Source: Albugo candida
Lineage: Eukaryota > Oomycota > Peronosporomycetes > Albuginales
DNA length: 64,000 nucleotides
Reading direction: 5' to 3'
Assembly: GCA_040437565.1 (NCBI GenBank)
Contig: JBDOQK010000001.1
Coordinates: 930,001-994,000, forward strand
Shown: piece by piece, positions 44,124 to 53,998 of the stretch
How positions within the stretch are numbered: position 1 is the first letter of the stretch
Layout: every line of letters begins with the position of its first letter
The notes under the pieces: generated by a model
The model's input: only the letters and a program-made list of their open reading frames with translations
The model's database searches: none
Told to the model about the DNA's origin: nothing
Translations under genes and position numbers: made by a program

Positions 44124-47100
44124 TTAAACAGTGCGGCTCGCACGAATCGATCGCTGCTGCCCGCTAACGCTGCAATGCTGCATGGAAGGATGTCCTGCAT
44201 TGATTCTCGAGTTGAATGCTGTCTGGCTGTACGTCTCAGCTCCCTTGTTGATAACGTAATTGAGCGCAAATTTAATGATATCCAACGGAATATGCCAAAG
44301 AATCGCCCAAACCCACGCAATAAGCGTATACATACCTCCACATCCAATCACCGCAATGCGATCCGTCGGGTACCCTTTGAATCCGATCCAACCGATCACT
44401 GACGCTACAATTTGAGCGATCACAAATGCGACGAGCAAAAGACTTGAGGGACGTTCCGCAAAGAACCAATTGTTTGTGCCTGCGGTTCGAGTGACAAAGA
44501 TAAGCGCCTGACCGGATATCGAGACGTGCGTGTACACAACCGATCGCAAAATGGCTTCTTTTCGTTGTCGTCCGGGTCCAATGAGATTGTAATTACGTGT
44601 CCATGTCGTATTGTAATTGGAGAAATCCCAAATATAATCGCAAAATGACACGCCGTTCGTCACTGGAACTCGATCATCACCGACGAATTTCACTCCTTGG
44701 CCGTATTGCGCCGCGTCAAATGAATTGTAAGGGTAGTCGTCATATGGAGCGCCACCCACACCGATTGTGTACTGATATACGAATTGATCGTACGCTTCCA
44801 CCGCACTCGGTTTACGGCCATTGTGTAAGCCGTTCAGATGAACATCGGCGAGATCAGTGAAAAGCATCGATACGGGCTGCAGGTAATCGACTTCATACGT
44901 CTTCCAGTACCGAGTGACAGCGGCATTACGAAAACTTCCAACGCGTAGTAAATTGGCTGATTTGATGACATTTCCATTCATTTCACCACAACCAGCAGAA
45001 TTCATCGTACGAGCACACGTTTCATACTCGTCTTGGAAATATTGATTGCAATGGGTTTTCATGCAGCCAACACATAAATTCTCTGCACCGAGTCCTTCAA
45101 ACCCATCAGAATTATTCACCACAGCGAAAAGAACGATTGTCGAGAGTGTCAGCCACAAGCCAAATACAATCGACATGATAAACACTTGTTTGAGCTTCCA
45201 TGAATCCGGTCGTGGCGACGCAATCACATTATCTTTCGAAATTGTCAAAATCGTTCCATCATTCAAAATCGCCAAAATAACAACCAAAAGTGTCGGAAAA
45301 TACCAATTCCATGCGACTGTGAGAATTCCAAATGTAAACACAATTCGAACTGTCATTGCGACAGAGTACATGGCGTAGTTTTTCATCCGTAAGAAAATCT
45401 CGCGACTCATTCGAATTGCTGTGATGATCACACTGAGACCTGGCGATACCAGAACGATATCGGAGGCAGCACGAGCGGCGTCGGTGGCATCATCGACAGC
45501 AATTCCAATGTCGGCTTGAGCGAGTGCGGGTGCGTCATTGACACCATCGCCAGTCATTCCAACTACTTTGCCGAGTGATTGTAACAGCTTTACGATTTCA
45601 AATTTGTGCTCCGGAAATACTTCAGCAAAGCCGTCGGTGTTGCAAACCATTTCTGCGAGATTAACGCCCGGCGGAGTTGCTCGATTGAAAAAGGAAGCGT
45701 CTAAAATCGAATTTGGCATTCCCAAAAGACGACATGTTTCAACGGCGATTGCTGTCTGATCACCTGTGACCATTTTCACAGACACACCCAATGCGATAGC
45801 ACGTTTAATAGTCTCTGCGGTGTCATGACGAGGAGGATCGAATAATGGAAGAAGTCCGACCATTCTCCACTCACACTGATCGATGGGGACATCTCCACTG
45901 CAATCCAACGCAACACCAAGACCACGATACCCACGAGATGCGTACTCATTGATTCGACCTTCGACGGTCTCACGAAGTTCCTCGGCATTGACATCCATAT
46001 CCAATACAACTTGTGGGGCTCCTTTACACGCTCGAAAAATTTCTCCCGTGCGATTATCTTTCAATTTGGCAATCGTTCGCTTGGTCGTTGGATCAAACGG
46101 CGTGTAATGCAGCAATGTGTAATCGCGCTTCATCGTCGCATTGTCGGGATACGTGTTGAAACAAACGACATCAATAGCTTCGTTGTTTTCAATTCTCGCA
46201 GCAAGTGCGGCGTATTTCAAAATATCGGCTGGAGAGAAATCATTGTAGGGCACGAGATTGTCCAAATCGACAGACAATTGATTCAGTGTGAGCGTCCCAG
46301 TCTTATCAGAGCAGAGGATTTCCATACTGGCCATTTCTTCGATACAAGTGAGACGAGTTACGATAGCATTCTCTTTGGCCAATGCGGACGACCCGATCGC
46401 TAACGTCACCGAAAGAACTGTCGGCATAGCCACTGGGATCCCGCCTACGATAAGAACGAGGATATTCGCCACACCCAAACACCCATCCGTGATAAGAAAA
46501 CAAGGATTCTCGCGTTGTCGACCTCCCATCTGAAAAAGCAGTTCGATGATACACCAAAGTATGATGGAAACCATACAGAAATTCCCAACTGTTGTAAGCA
46601 CTTCTTGAAGCCGTCCGCTTGAATCCGTACTGGCGATTTTCTCAGCGGCTCGTCCAAGAAAAGTATCCGATCCCGTACTGGTCACAACAGCTTCTATTTC
46701 GCCTTGTTTCACGACAGAACCAGAGTACCCTTCGTCACCTTCTCCTTTGGATACTGCAAGTGATTCTCCAGTCAACGAAGATTGATCAATCTTGACTGGA
46801 TCGCCTTCCAAGAACTTGACATCCGCTGGAATCACATCGCCTAATCGAACACGTATCACGTCCCCAGGAACGATCTCATCAGCTGGTATATTGACGATAT
46901 TCCCATCACGGAAGACCTTGGCATCTGGCGCTAAAGCTCCCATTAAAGCCGACACTGCGTCTCCAGCTTGTACCTCTTCAAAGTACCCGATACACGCGTT
47001 CAAAAAGAGGAGGAAGAGGATCAGTCCAAAGTCCGAGTAGTCCAGCAGTACGATCGATAGAATGGATGCGACTTCCATGGCCCACGATAAAGGATTCCAC

Positions 47101-47342
47101 ATAAAGCTCAGGAAAAGCATCAGTTTGTTGACTTTTTCTTCAGGGAGTTTGTTGGGGCCATACTCACTCAATCGGCGCTGCGCTTCGGCAGATGTGAGTC
47201 CTTCACGTGACGTTTTCAGCTTATCGAGTGCTGCATTTAAAGGGATCGAAGCCCATTGAATTTGACCGAGCTCATTTGTGTAATTTTTGGAACGATCGGG
47301 AGTATCCAGCGCATTAAACTCAAGGCTTGTGTCGCGCGTCAT
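44124..47342 (-). CDS. PMA1: Plasma-membrane H+-ATPase (P-type, P3A)
   Basis: A single exon of 1072 residues. P-type landmarks: TGESLAVSKGEGD, phosphorylation site CSDKTGTLTLNQ (about residue 345), KGAPQVVLDM, MVTGDQTAIAVET and TGDGVNDAPALAQADIGIAV. About ten membrane helices. LDKLKTSREGLTSAEAQRRL at the start fits P3A proton pumps. The pump exports protons and energises nutrient uptake. It is about 150 residues longer than fungal pumps because of an extracellular insertion between the seventh and eighth helices (about 740-955), Cys- and Asn-rich (ENLCVGCMKTHCNQYF). An extra loop of this kind is described for oomycete pumps. The C-terminal tail is short. ATG at 47342 is clear. Confidence 0.95.
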   Translation of the reverse strand: MTRDTSLEFNALDTPDRSKNYTNELGQIQWASIPLNAALDKLKTSREGLTSAEAQRRLSEYGPNKLPEEKVNKLMLFLSFMWNPLSWAMEVASILSIVLLDYSDFGLILFLLFLNACIGYFEEVQAGDAVSALMGALAPDAKVFRDGNIVNIPADEIVPGDVIRVRLGDVIPADVKFLEGDPVKIDQSSLTGESLAVSKGEGDEGYSGSVVKQGEIEAVVTSTGSDTFLGRAAEKIASTDSSGRLQEVLTTVGNFCMVSIILWCIIELLFQMGGRQRENPCFLITDGCLGVANILVLIVGGIPVAMPTVLSVTLAIGSSALAKENAIVTRLTCIEEMASMEILCSDKTGTLTLNQLSVDLDNLVPYNDFSPADILKYAALAARIENNEAIDVVCFNTYPDNATMKRDYTLLHYTPFDPTTKRTIAKLKDNRTGEIFRACKGAPQVVLDMDVNAEELRETVEGRINEYASRGYRGLGVALDCSGDVPIDQCEWRMVGLLPLFDPPRHDTAETIKRAIALGVSVKMVTGDQTAIAVETCRLLGMPNSILDASFFNRATPPGVNLAEMVCNTDGFAEVFPEHKFEIVKLLQSLGKVVGMTGDGVNDAPALAQADIGIAVDDATDAARAASDIVLVSPGLSVIITAIRMSREIFLRMKNYAMYSVAMTVRIVFTFGILTVAWNWYFPTLLVVILAILNDGTILTISKDNVIASPRPDSWKLKQVFIMSIVFGLWLTLSTIVLFAVVNNSDGFEGLGAENLCVGCMKTHCNQYFQDEYETCARTMNSAGCGEMNGNVIKSANLLRVGSFRNAAVTRYWKTYEVDYLQPVSMLFTDLADVHLNGLHNGRKPSAVEAYDQFVYQYTIGVGGAPYDDYPYNSFDAAQYGQGVKFVGDDRVPVTNGVSFCDYIWDFSNYNTTWTRNYNLIGPGRQRKEAILRSVVYTHVSISGQALIFVTRTAGTNNWFFAERPSSLLLVAFVIAQIVASVIGWIGFKGYPTDRIAVIGCGGMYTLIAWVWAILWHIPLDIIKFALNYVINKGAETYSQTAFNSRINAGHPSMQHCSVSGQQRSIRASRTV

Positions 47343-48046
47343 TTTGAGTCAAAGACGGAAAACGACTGCGGGAGGGGAAGCTGAGTTGTAGTGGTGATGA
47401 AGGGTGGAAAATTGCCAAATGAATACCATTTACAAAGCCACACGCGTTCGAATCCATTGGAATCAGTCCATCACGATATTGTCGAGCAATCTGATTCCAA
47501 TCACAATTTCTAGCCAATCGGAAGCGATTATTATACTTAGTCGTCGCGTAACGTTGTCGGATCGAATTCCTGCGGGAATGGGGTACAATGATGCACAACG
47601 TTTGTACTCGTTTTGAGAGAATAACCGGATACAACGTGACACTACACGTTGAAGAACTCGACTAGCGGGAGGAGTATAGGTGATAGCAGTTTGGAATCAA
47701 GCGTGTAAATCATGTTTGATGTCGTAGCCACGTTTAATTGCTGCACGTAAATCAAAACAACCGATCGAAATAGCCAGACGAGGTCGTTGGTGGGTCTCCC
47801 GATCTGCCCGGCCGCATCAGATAATTCAAGCAAACACAAAGTATGCGAAGTATAATTTAGAATCGACCAAAAGTGGCTCCTTTTCATGAATAGCTCAGAT
47901 CGAATCTTCATTTCTCGTGGAAGCGGAGTTACGGGTTACTGTGAACATAACTTGTAACCTTTGTCAAAATACCAAATGTGTAACCCCTCCGTCTAAGTTT
48001 CGACCGCTTTTCCGTCGTGTGCGCTTGCAATCAAAACGCCGACAGA
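47343..48046. promoter_or_regulatory. Divergent 5' region between H+-ATPase and coiled-coil genes
   Basis: About 700 bp between two outward-facing starts. A minus-strand 89-codon ATG frame (47642-47911) has no recognisable features and is not accepted as a gene. No repeats seen. Confidence 0.4.
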
Positions 48047-49524
48047 ATGCAACGGACTCTCTCTCTATCTCTTTCAGAACGTCATCTTATTGAGAAACGT
48101 CTCGAGGCTAAACGCTTAAAGGAACAACGGCTATGCTATCAGCAAAAAGCTCAACAGAATGCTCCAAAGTATGTCACTAATGCGACATTACGAGCTCGGC
48201 ATCAAACAGGACGCGATAAAAGGCTTATTATACGTCATTTAGGCGAACGATTAGCGCGTGTAGCACTAGCACATGAATCACAGAAACCCACAAAAGTCAC
48301 AATACAGCGCAACAGCAAAGTTGTTGAGCCACAAATACCAGTAGTAGAACCGGAGACAGATAAAGAGTTTATCGACGAGGAGAGAGAACGCTTTGGTTCG
48401 GTGCATCGACCACCGCGAACGAAAAAAACAAATGTGTGGGCGCAAGTAAGTGCGTTTTCATAGTTTTAGCGTCTGAGCTGATTTTATGGCTTCAGATTTG
48501 TATGAAAGAAAAAGAGGCCGAAGAATTGGAGGAAAAAAAAGAGAAAGAAAAGCGGAAATTGGCAGCCGTTGAACTCTATGAGGAATTATCCAAGCAGGAG
48601 ATGGAGAAACGGATGCAAAAGCGCGCGGATCGGAAAGATATGGAAAAGTATGCAGTTGAAACCGGGAATCAATACAATGCGTGGAAGGAAGCGGAGAAAG
48701 AAAGGGAACGTGTTGAGCAAATAAAATTACAAAAAGAGGCGAAATTACGACAAGAGGAACTGCAAGATGCCATGAGTCAGCAGAAGAAGCGCATTGAGAG
48801 GCAGCGAAAGTTTGAAATGTTGGCAGTGGAACGTGCCAAAAGACAATTGGATGAAGAAAAAGCTTTGCGTGAAACGAAAAAAGAAAAGGAAAGAGATCAA
48901 GTACGAAGAATACGAGAGGAGAATATCAAATCGGTCCAAGCAAGACGAGAGCAGAAAATCAGGGATCAAGAAGAAGATATACAACTGCAGCAACAAGCGG
49001 CAGCACTTTTAGACAAACGTGAACGTGAACGGCAAGAAGAGCTCGCTTCAATTCGAACAAAACAGACTCAAAGGACCCGACTCGCGTTGTTGCATGTAAA
49101 AACACCGGAAGAACGTGCTAAAGAAGACGAAGAGAAATCTCGAAGGATTCAAGCTCGACTTGAGCAGCAAGAAGAGGAGCAGTCTCAAGCAAGAGAGAAG
49201 AAGCGGAAAGAGGCATTACAATATCAAATGCGTGGGATTCAACAGCAGAAAGAAGAACGTCGTCAGCAATTTCAGGAAGAACGAATGCGAGAGGAAGAGT
49301 ATGCAAAAGAATGCAAAAAGCAATATGATGAGTGGAAAATCAAGCAGTACCGCGAATTCGTCGCAAAGAGAGAGAAAGAGATCGGCTACAAGGAAATTGT
49401 CAAGCAGCAAATGCAACAGGATAAAGTACGCATGCAACGTGAGGAGACTGACGGAATGTCTCGAGTCGAAGTGGCTCTTAATACAAAGCTTTTGAATGAT
49501 TTGGGACTTATGAATAAGGTATGA
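48047..49524 (+). CDS. Long coiled-coil protein, possibly flagellar
   Basis: Two exons, 48047-48445 and 48496-49524, both in phase 0, 475 residues. From about residue 130 to the end it is almost entirely Glu/Lys/Arg/Gln heptads (EEKKEKEKRKLAAVELYEEL, QQKKRIERQRKFEMLAVE), resembling trichohyalin/plectin-homology (TPH) proteins such as CFAP53, MNS1 and trichoplein, which sit inside flagella or at basal bodies. The name is by composition, which is weak evidence on its own; the neighbouring SHIPPO-repeat and dynactin genes make a microtubule role more plausible. The C-terminus (VEVALNTKLLNDLGLMNKV) is not coiled coil. A GT follows the last Lys codon, so a further small exon cannot be excluded. 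Confidence 0.78.
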
Positions 49525-49804
49525 CGTCACATACGATATACAGGCCTTTGTATACTAAATGGTCGGCAGTTCGTATTACGAGGCAGATAGTGTATATTTA
49601 TATTTTCGTTGTATCGGCATATTTGTAATTTGAGACACAGTGACGTTGCTTGCTCGGAAAAAAATACATCGACAATTCTCATTGGTTCCGATCACTCATA
49701 CGTATCAATGCTTTCACTCAAAAGGGAAATGTATGGATTTACGCTTTCCGCAAAACAGGCATATTTGCTTTCTATACCGTAGTTTTCTCAAAGTTCATAT
49801 CAAA

Positions 49805-49876
49805 TCCTCGATAGTATAGTGGCTAGTATACCTGCCTGTCACGCGGGGGACCCGGGTTCAATTCCCGGTCGGGGAG
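49805..49876 (+). tRNA. tRNA-Asp (GTC)
   Basis: 72 nt. The acceptor stem TCCTCGA pairs with TCGGGGA (one G-T wobble) followed by discriminator G. The anticodon loop reads CTGTCAC with anticodon GTC, and the T arm holds GGGTTCAATTCCC. No intron and no encoded CCA. An identical copy lies on the opposite strand at 52089-52160. Confidence 0.95.
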
Positions 49877-50014
49877 TTTCTTTCTCCTTTCGGTATATTC
49901 TCTTCCAGCAAATACCCTTCCGTCCATAGCAATGTTACTCACTGAAGGACAGCCGTTATTGTATCAGAAAGTAGCCATTAAAAAGCCAAATATAAACAGA
50001 TTGCACCCAACACA

Positions 50015-51313
50015 ATGTCCAACAATGATAGACATCCGCTTTCTTATCGTGACGTGGGAATCAAACCCACCGGAAGTCTCACTCGTGGAAGCCCCGGACA
50101 TAATAAAACTCCTCTAAATGATAAAGTATACCTCTCTTTCCTCCACACTCGATACCTCGCTCAGTCGATTTTTAGAAAATCTGCTCCATTCCTTCCAAGA
50201 TTGAGACCACACTAAACGATACTGCAGGAGGGCCTAATGCTTTCTGGAGTCGGACTCAACGCTTCAATGAAGCTGAGGTGGAGACCATGAGAGATTGTAC
50301 TACAAAGCCACTATTCACGCATTTTGACCATAGAACGCATTGCCTGGACCCGGCGCGTACTATAAACTCCCGAGCTTTGTTCGATCAGCAAATATATGTG
50401 GCTCTGTGTCTCGACTCGGATACGGTGTTGGGTTCGTTTCAAAATCAGATCGTTTTGGCAAGAGCCTCAAACACATTCTCCCTGGACCCGGGCAATACAA
50501 TTCGGGCGCGCTTGGAAGTGTGTGTACCCGGAAACCACAAAGCTCCAATGCAAATGCTCGCGTAAGAGCACATATCTCCTAATTTGAATGAGACATTAGT
50601 GAAGAATGTGATGTTGTTTAGCAAGCAAGAAAGATGATTCCGACGAATCAACAACCGGGTCCAGGTGCTTACAACACAACAGAGACTACTTTCTCTAGTC
50701 CGAGTGCCGCGTATGCTGCATTCTCGTCCAAAGTAAATCGAAGTAGGACCATATGTGATGACATCCCCGCTCCCGGTCAATACAAAGTCGAGACACCAGA
50801 AACAAAGCTGCCCATGCATTCTGTGTTCAGATCAAAGGCAAGGCGTATCGAGGACCTGACGAGCGAATCACCAGGTCCTGGAGAATACAATACAGAGCAG
50901 GCTGAAATTTGTATGAGATACGATACCGTTGCAAAAGTCCATCCGAACGCTATTTTTCACAAAAGTACAAAAGATCGATTTTCTGAGCTCAATCGAACGG
51001 AAGAGACTGCTATCGGTACGTTCGACAGATAAAGGGAGCATCTCACAAGACACAATTTGTGCTGGTAGGTCCCGGGCACTACGACAACTCCCCAAATATG
51101 AAGCAACTCCGATCGACAAAGATGCGCAGCATGCAAATCGAACGTCGTGATCGGTGGAGTACTGATCGTCCTCAAGATGTTCCAGGGCCAGGTATGATTT
51201 TCGAATAAGCTATTCGCAGTATACTCAAATGTCTATCTGATAAAGCATACTATCGTCCATCGTTCATTCCAAAGCAGTCGCACAACTCCAACGCTGACAG
51301 AAAATGGCTATAG
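50015..51313 (+). CDS. SHIPPO (sperm-tail PG-rich) repeat protein
   Basis: Six exons: 50015-50125, 50176-50277, 50334-50561, 50622-51015, 51069-51191, 51246-51313; they total 342 codons including stop. Repeats of the STPG/SHIPPO type recur: LPGPGAYYKLPSF, LPGPGQYNSG, QPGPGAYNTTE, IPAPGQYKVE, SPGPGEYNTE, IGPGHYDNSP and VPGPAYYRPSF, ending KQSHNSNADRKWL, a common terminal form in this family. Such proteins (ODF3/STPG/CIMAP) line axonemal microtubules. This fits an organism with flagellated zoospores. Every splice junction restores a PGP repeat in frame, which supports the model. The stop codon is one base from the stop of the dynactin gene on the other strand. Confidence 0.85.
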
Positions 51314-51314
51314 A

Positions 51315-52033
51315 TCAGGTTTCAGGAGCGCCAAAATTCTCAAAAAAACGACCAATTCGGGTCGTACACACTTCCTGGGTGCATTCAGGCATATCTCCCA
51401 CGTATCGGCCTAAAAAACGACATGTCAACAGAACGATCAAGTACCGACGATATTTCAACCTGGGATGCCTTGTATCCTGGAAAATGGCGGTATCACTGCA
51501 TCACTGGGAATCACTGTGTTATCTTCAATTCGACAGCAGTCACGTATAATCACTCGCTTGCCCTTCATACATCTGTTAACGGTACAACCAGCAGAGTGGA
51601 CAACATCACACACGCACAATCACACAATTTTGTCCGATATAAACATATGACCCAATCGCTGCAGCTTCAATGATTGTATCCGACCCGATATAGATATAAT
51701 CGCCGAGTCTGATTGGGATAAAAGTGAACTCGTCCATAGTGTTTGTGTGCACCGATGGCTTGATAATGCAATTTTTGAGAATAACACACTGTCTTCCGAG
51801 TGATACTCGCGCCAAATCAGCGCGTATGATTGTTCCCGAATCGATAATTGTCTGCGTGCATTACATATGTTATGAGAACGAAGCATTTTTTGAGTTTGAC
51901 ATACCTTTCCACGTAAATGGATGTTATTAGCACAATGAAGCGTACATTGTCGACTTATTTTATTCCCACTGGACGTCAGAATGTATTTCTCTGAATCGAG
52001 ATGAATCAATGGAGCTTCGACGTACGGATTCAT
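51315..52033 (-). CDS. DCTN5: Dynactin subunit 5 (p25)
   Basis: Four exons from the right: 51905-52033, 51618-51851, 51460-51562, 51315-51409; 186 residues (human p25 has 182). The start [18 protein letters not shown] matches the family's TASGNKVSRQSVLCG region. A left-handed beta-helix of hexapeptide repeats follows ([45 protein letters not shown]), then [20 protein letters not shown] and the conserved PECTQE near the end. p25 caps the pointed end of dynactin and helps choose dynein cargo. Exon 3 begins at an AAG acceptor (tgaag|GGCAAG) that gives exact length agreement with the family. Confidence 0.9.
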
Positions 52034-52088
52034 GGAATTTGGTAATGTGTCTGACAATTAGAGGATGACTCCAAAATCAATGAAAGAA

Positions 52089-52160
52089 CTCCCCGACCGG
52101 GAATTGAACCCGGGTCCCCCGCGTGACAGGCAGGTATACTAGCCACTATACTATCGAGGA
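52089..52160 (-). tRNA. tRNA-Asp (GTC), second copy
   Basis: 72 nt, the same sequence as 49805-49876 but on the minus strand: acceptor TCCTCGA/TCGGGGA, anticodon GTC, T arm GGGTTCAATTCCC. It lies 56 bp upstream of the dynactin start. The flanks just outside the gene are only loosely alike, so the two form a small inverted tRNA pair. Confidence 0.95.
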
Positions 52161-53010
52161 TTGATGACGATTGTGCCGTCAAGCTAATTTATAAAGCTAA
52201 CGCAGCTCGTGCGGGCTGAAGTGAACTTTTTGCGTTGTGATAGTTACCCGAAGGCGTCAAGAATACGATCACAATTCTTGCTTGCGTCCCTTTCTAGCAC
52301 ATTTCATGGTGCAAACATACACCACTTGTCAAAGAAACATCCAAGCTCGATGCACTTCCTTGAACTTGCTGCTCAATAGTGTGAGAAAAGCAACGACTTC
52401 TACCGCAATTATCCTGCCTTTGACGCCGCAATGATCACATACACATCACAGGCAGGAACAACAGTAATTGTATCAAGTTGTCAATTTGTCAAATCACGTT
52501 ACCATAAGAGCAGTAAATTTAGCTTACAACACATAGTGCACGGCACAAATCTAGTCACATCGTGTTACGCTCGAACACTCACTAGTTCTATCAGGCCAAC
52601 ATTATTAATTTCTCACAACAACTNNNNNNNNNNNNNNNNNNNNNNNNNNNNNNNNNNNNNNNNNNNNNNNNNNNNNNNNNNNNNNNNNNNNNNNNNNNNN
52701 NNNNNNNNNNNNNNNNNNNNNNNTTCTATCAGGCCAACATTATTAATTTCTCACAACAACTAATATTTGCGAATAGCAATTAGTGCTTTTATCGGTTGTT
52801 ATGATTACCTCTATATACACATATTCGCGTTTCTATAATACTGCGGTAGACCAAAGTCCATGAAACGTAATGTCGTTGTCTTCTATCTAGTTCGATGCAA
52901 CAAAACGACACAAATTGCGACGTACCCCAAAAAACACGTCTTACTATCTTCTAGCTTTCATGAAATGATAAACAACTATTTTCCTCACATTACAATTTCC
53001 ACTCAAAGCC
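52161..53010. other. Intergenic with assembly gap
   Basis: No gene recognised. A 100-N gap (52624-52723) is flanked by a 38 bp identical direct repeat (52586-52623 and 52724-52761), so it is probably another contig overlap. The right part should include the promoter of the proline-rich protein gene. Confidence 0.5.
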
Positions 53011-53868
53011 ATGAAGTTTCATCACACATTACGCTTTCTCGGTATCGCCATTGCAGTCCTTGACGCATCTTCACTGGAATCGTCTGTCTCTGATTCAAAT
53101 GACAAGACACTTATCTCACAACCACAGCCTAAAAGAGCTTTGTTCTTGAACGATACAATCAAACCATTGACAAGCACTACAACCACTTTAAAGGCGACTG
53201 ATGCGGATGCACTAAAAGATATCAAACCAAGTGGAACGGTGACGCCTTCAACCGGTACCCCACAACCAGGCAGCAATTTGCCATTGGGAGATACTCCGGA
53301 GAAGCCAATTTTGCCATTTTCACTCAGCTCTCAGCCTCCTTCACTTGAAAATAAACCACCACTTGCTGCGATCCCAACACCTCCAGGCACAACTCCTCCT
53401 CCAGGCACAACTCCTCCTCCAGGCACAACTCTTCCTCTGGGATCAACTTCGCCAACGACCGCTACGAAACCTCTGGAATCAAGTCTGCTAACGACTCCGA
53501 CCCCGCCCCTCGGATCAACTCCGCCAACGACTACTAGTCCCCTTCCTGGATCAAACTCACCAACGATAACTCCAGCTCTGGGCACAAATTCTCCAACGAC
53601 AACACCTTCTCTGTTATCACCTACACCACCAAGTTCACCTCCTGCATCACCTACACCACCGGGTTCACCTCCTGCATCACCTACACCACCGGGTTCACCT
53701 CCTGCATCACCTACACCACCGGGTTCACCTCCTGCATCACCTACACCAACGGGTTCACCTCCTGCATCACCTCCCGCACCAACTCCCCCAAAGCTGCTGT
53801 CGACACCAGTTGAGATCACTAAGGGTAAAGGTACCTCAGAGCTCCCGGTATCTACAATCATTCCATAA
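53011..53868 (+). CDS. Secreted Pro/Thr/Ser-rich repeat protein
   Basis: A single exon of 285 residues. The N-terminus MKFHHTLRFLGIAIAVLDAS looks like a signal peptide. The rest is mostly Pro, Thr and Ser: three copies of PPGTTP-type repeats near residue 130, several GSTPPT or GSNSPT variants, then five 10-residue units SPPASPTPPG (about 203-255). It should be an extended, O-glycosylated wall or secreted protein. There are no cysteines in the mature part, no RxLR or CHxC motif, no transmembrane helix. Comparable low-complexity proteins occur in oomycete walls and secretomes; no function can be assigned. The tandem DNA repeat makes length polymorphism likely. Confidence 0.78.
   Translation: MKFHHTLRFLGIAIAVLDASSLESSVSDSNDKTLISQPQPKRALFLNDTIKPLTSTTTTLKATDADALKDIKPSGTVTPSTGTPQPGSNLPLGDTPEKPILPFSLSSQPPSLENKPPLAAIPTPPGTTPPPGTTPPPGTTLPLGSTSPTTATKPLESSLLTTPTPPLGSTPPTTTSPLPGSNSPTITPALGTNSPTTTPSLLSPTPPSSPPASPTPPGSPPASPTPPGSPPASPTPPGSPPASPTPTGSPPASPPAPTPPKLLSTPVEITKGKGTSELPVSTIIP
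53617..53775 (+). repeat. 30-bp tandem repeat inside coding sequence
   Basis: About five units with the core tcacctcctgcatcaccta, the last ones with single-base differences. Each unit is ten codons (SPPASPTPPG), so gain or loss keeps frame. Near-identity between middle units suggests recent unequal exchange or slippage. Confidence 0.9.
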
Positions 53869-53998
53869 CCTTGCCGATTCCGTGTAAATCGCCGTCAACT
53901 GTCCCTTTGAACGATGTTCGTTTGGAGAATTTGACCAACCAACTCTTAATTTCAGATCCTTTTTGATATTAGCGCTTCATCATTAAAAAAAATTAACC

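Noticed and set aside
47642-47911. An 89-codon minus-strand ATG frame
   Set aside because: No recognisable features, no splice context, and it sits in the divergent promoter region.
51304-51549. An 81-codon plus-strand frame after the SHIPPO gene
   Set aside because: It is antisense to exons 3 and 4 of DCTN5, which have clear family support.
53617-53775. CRISPR-like array
   Set aside because: Units are directly adjacent with no spacers and lie inside a eukaryotic coding frame.
53331-53861. A 176-codon minus-strand Gly/Val-rich frame
   Set aside because: It mirrors the proline-rich repeats on the plus strand and has no ATG-led start of its own.
53011-53868. RxLR, CHxC or Crinkler effector
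   Set aside because: The mature protein has none of these motifs; only a general secreted, proline-rich nature is supported.
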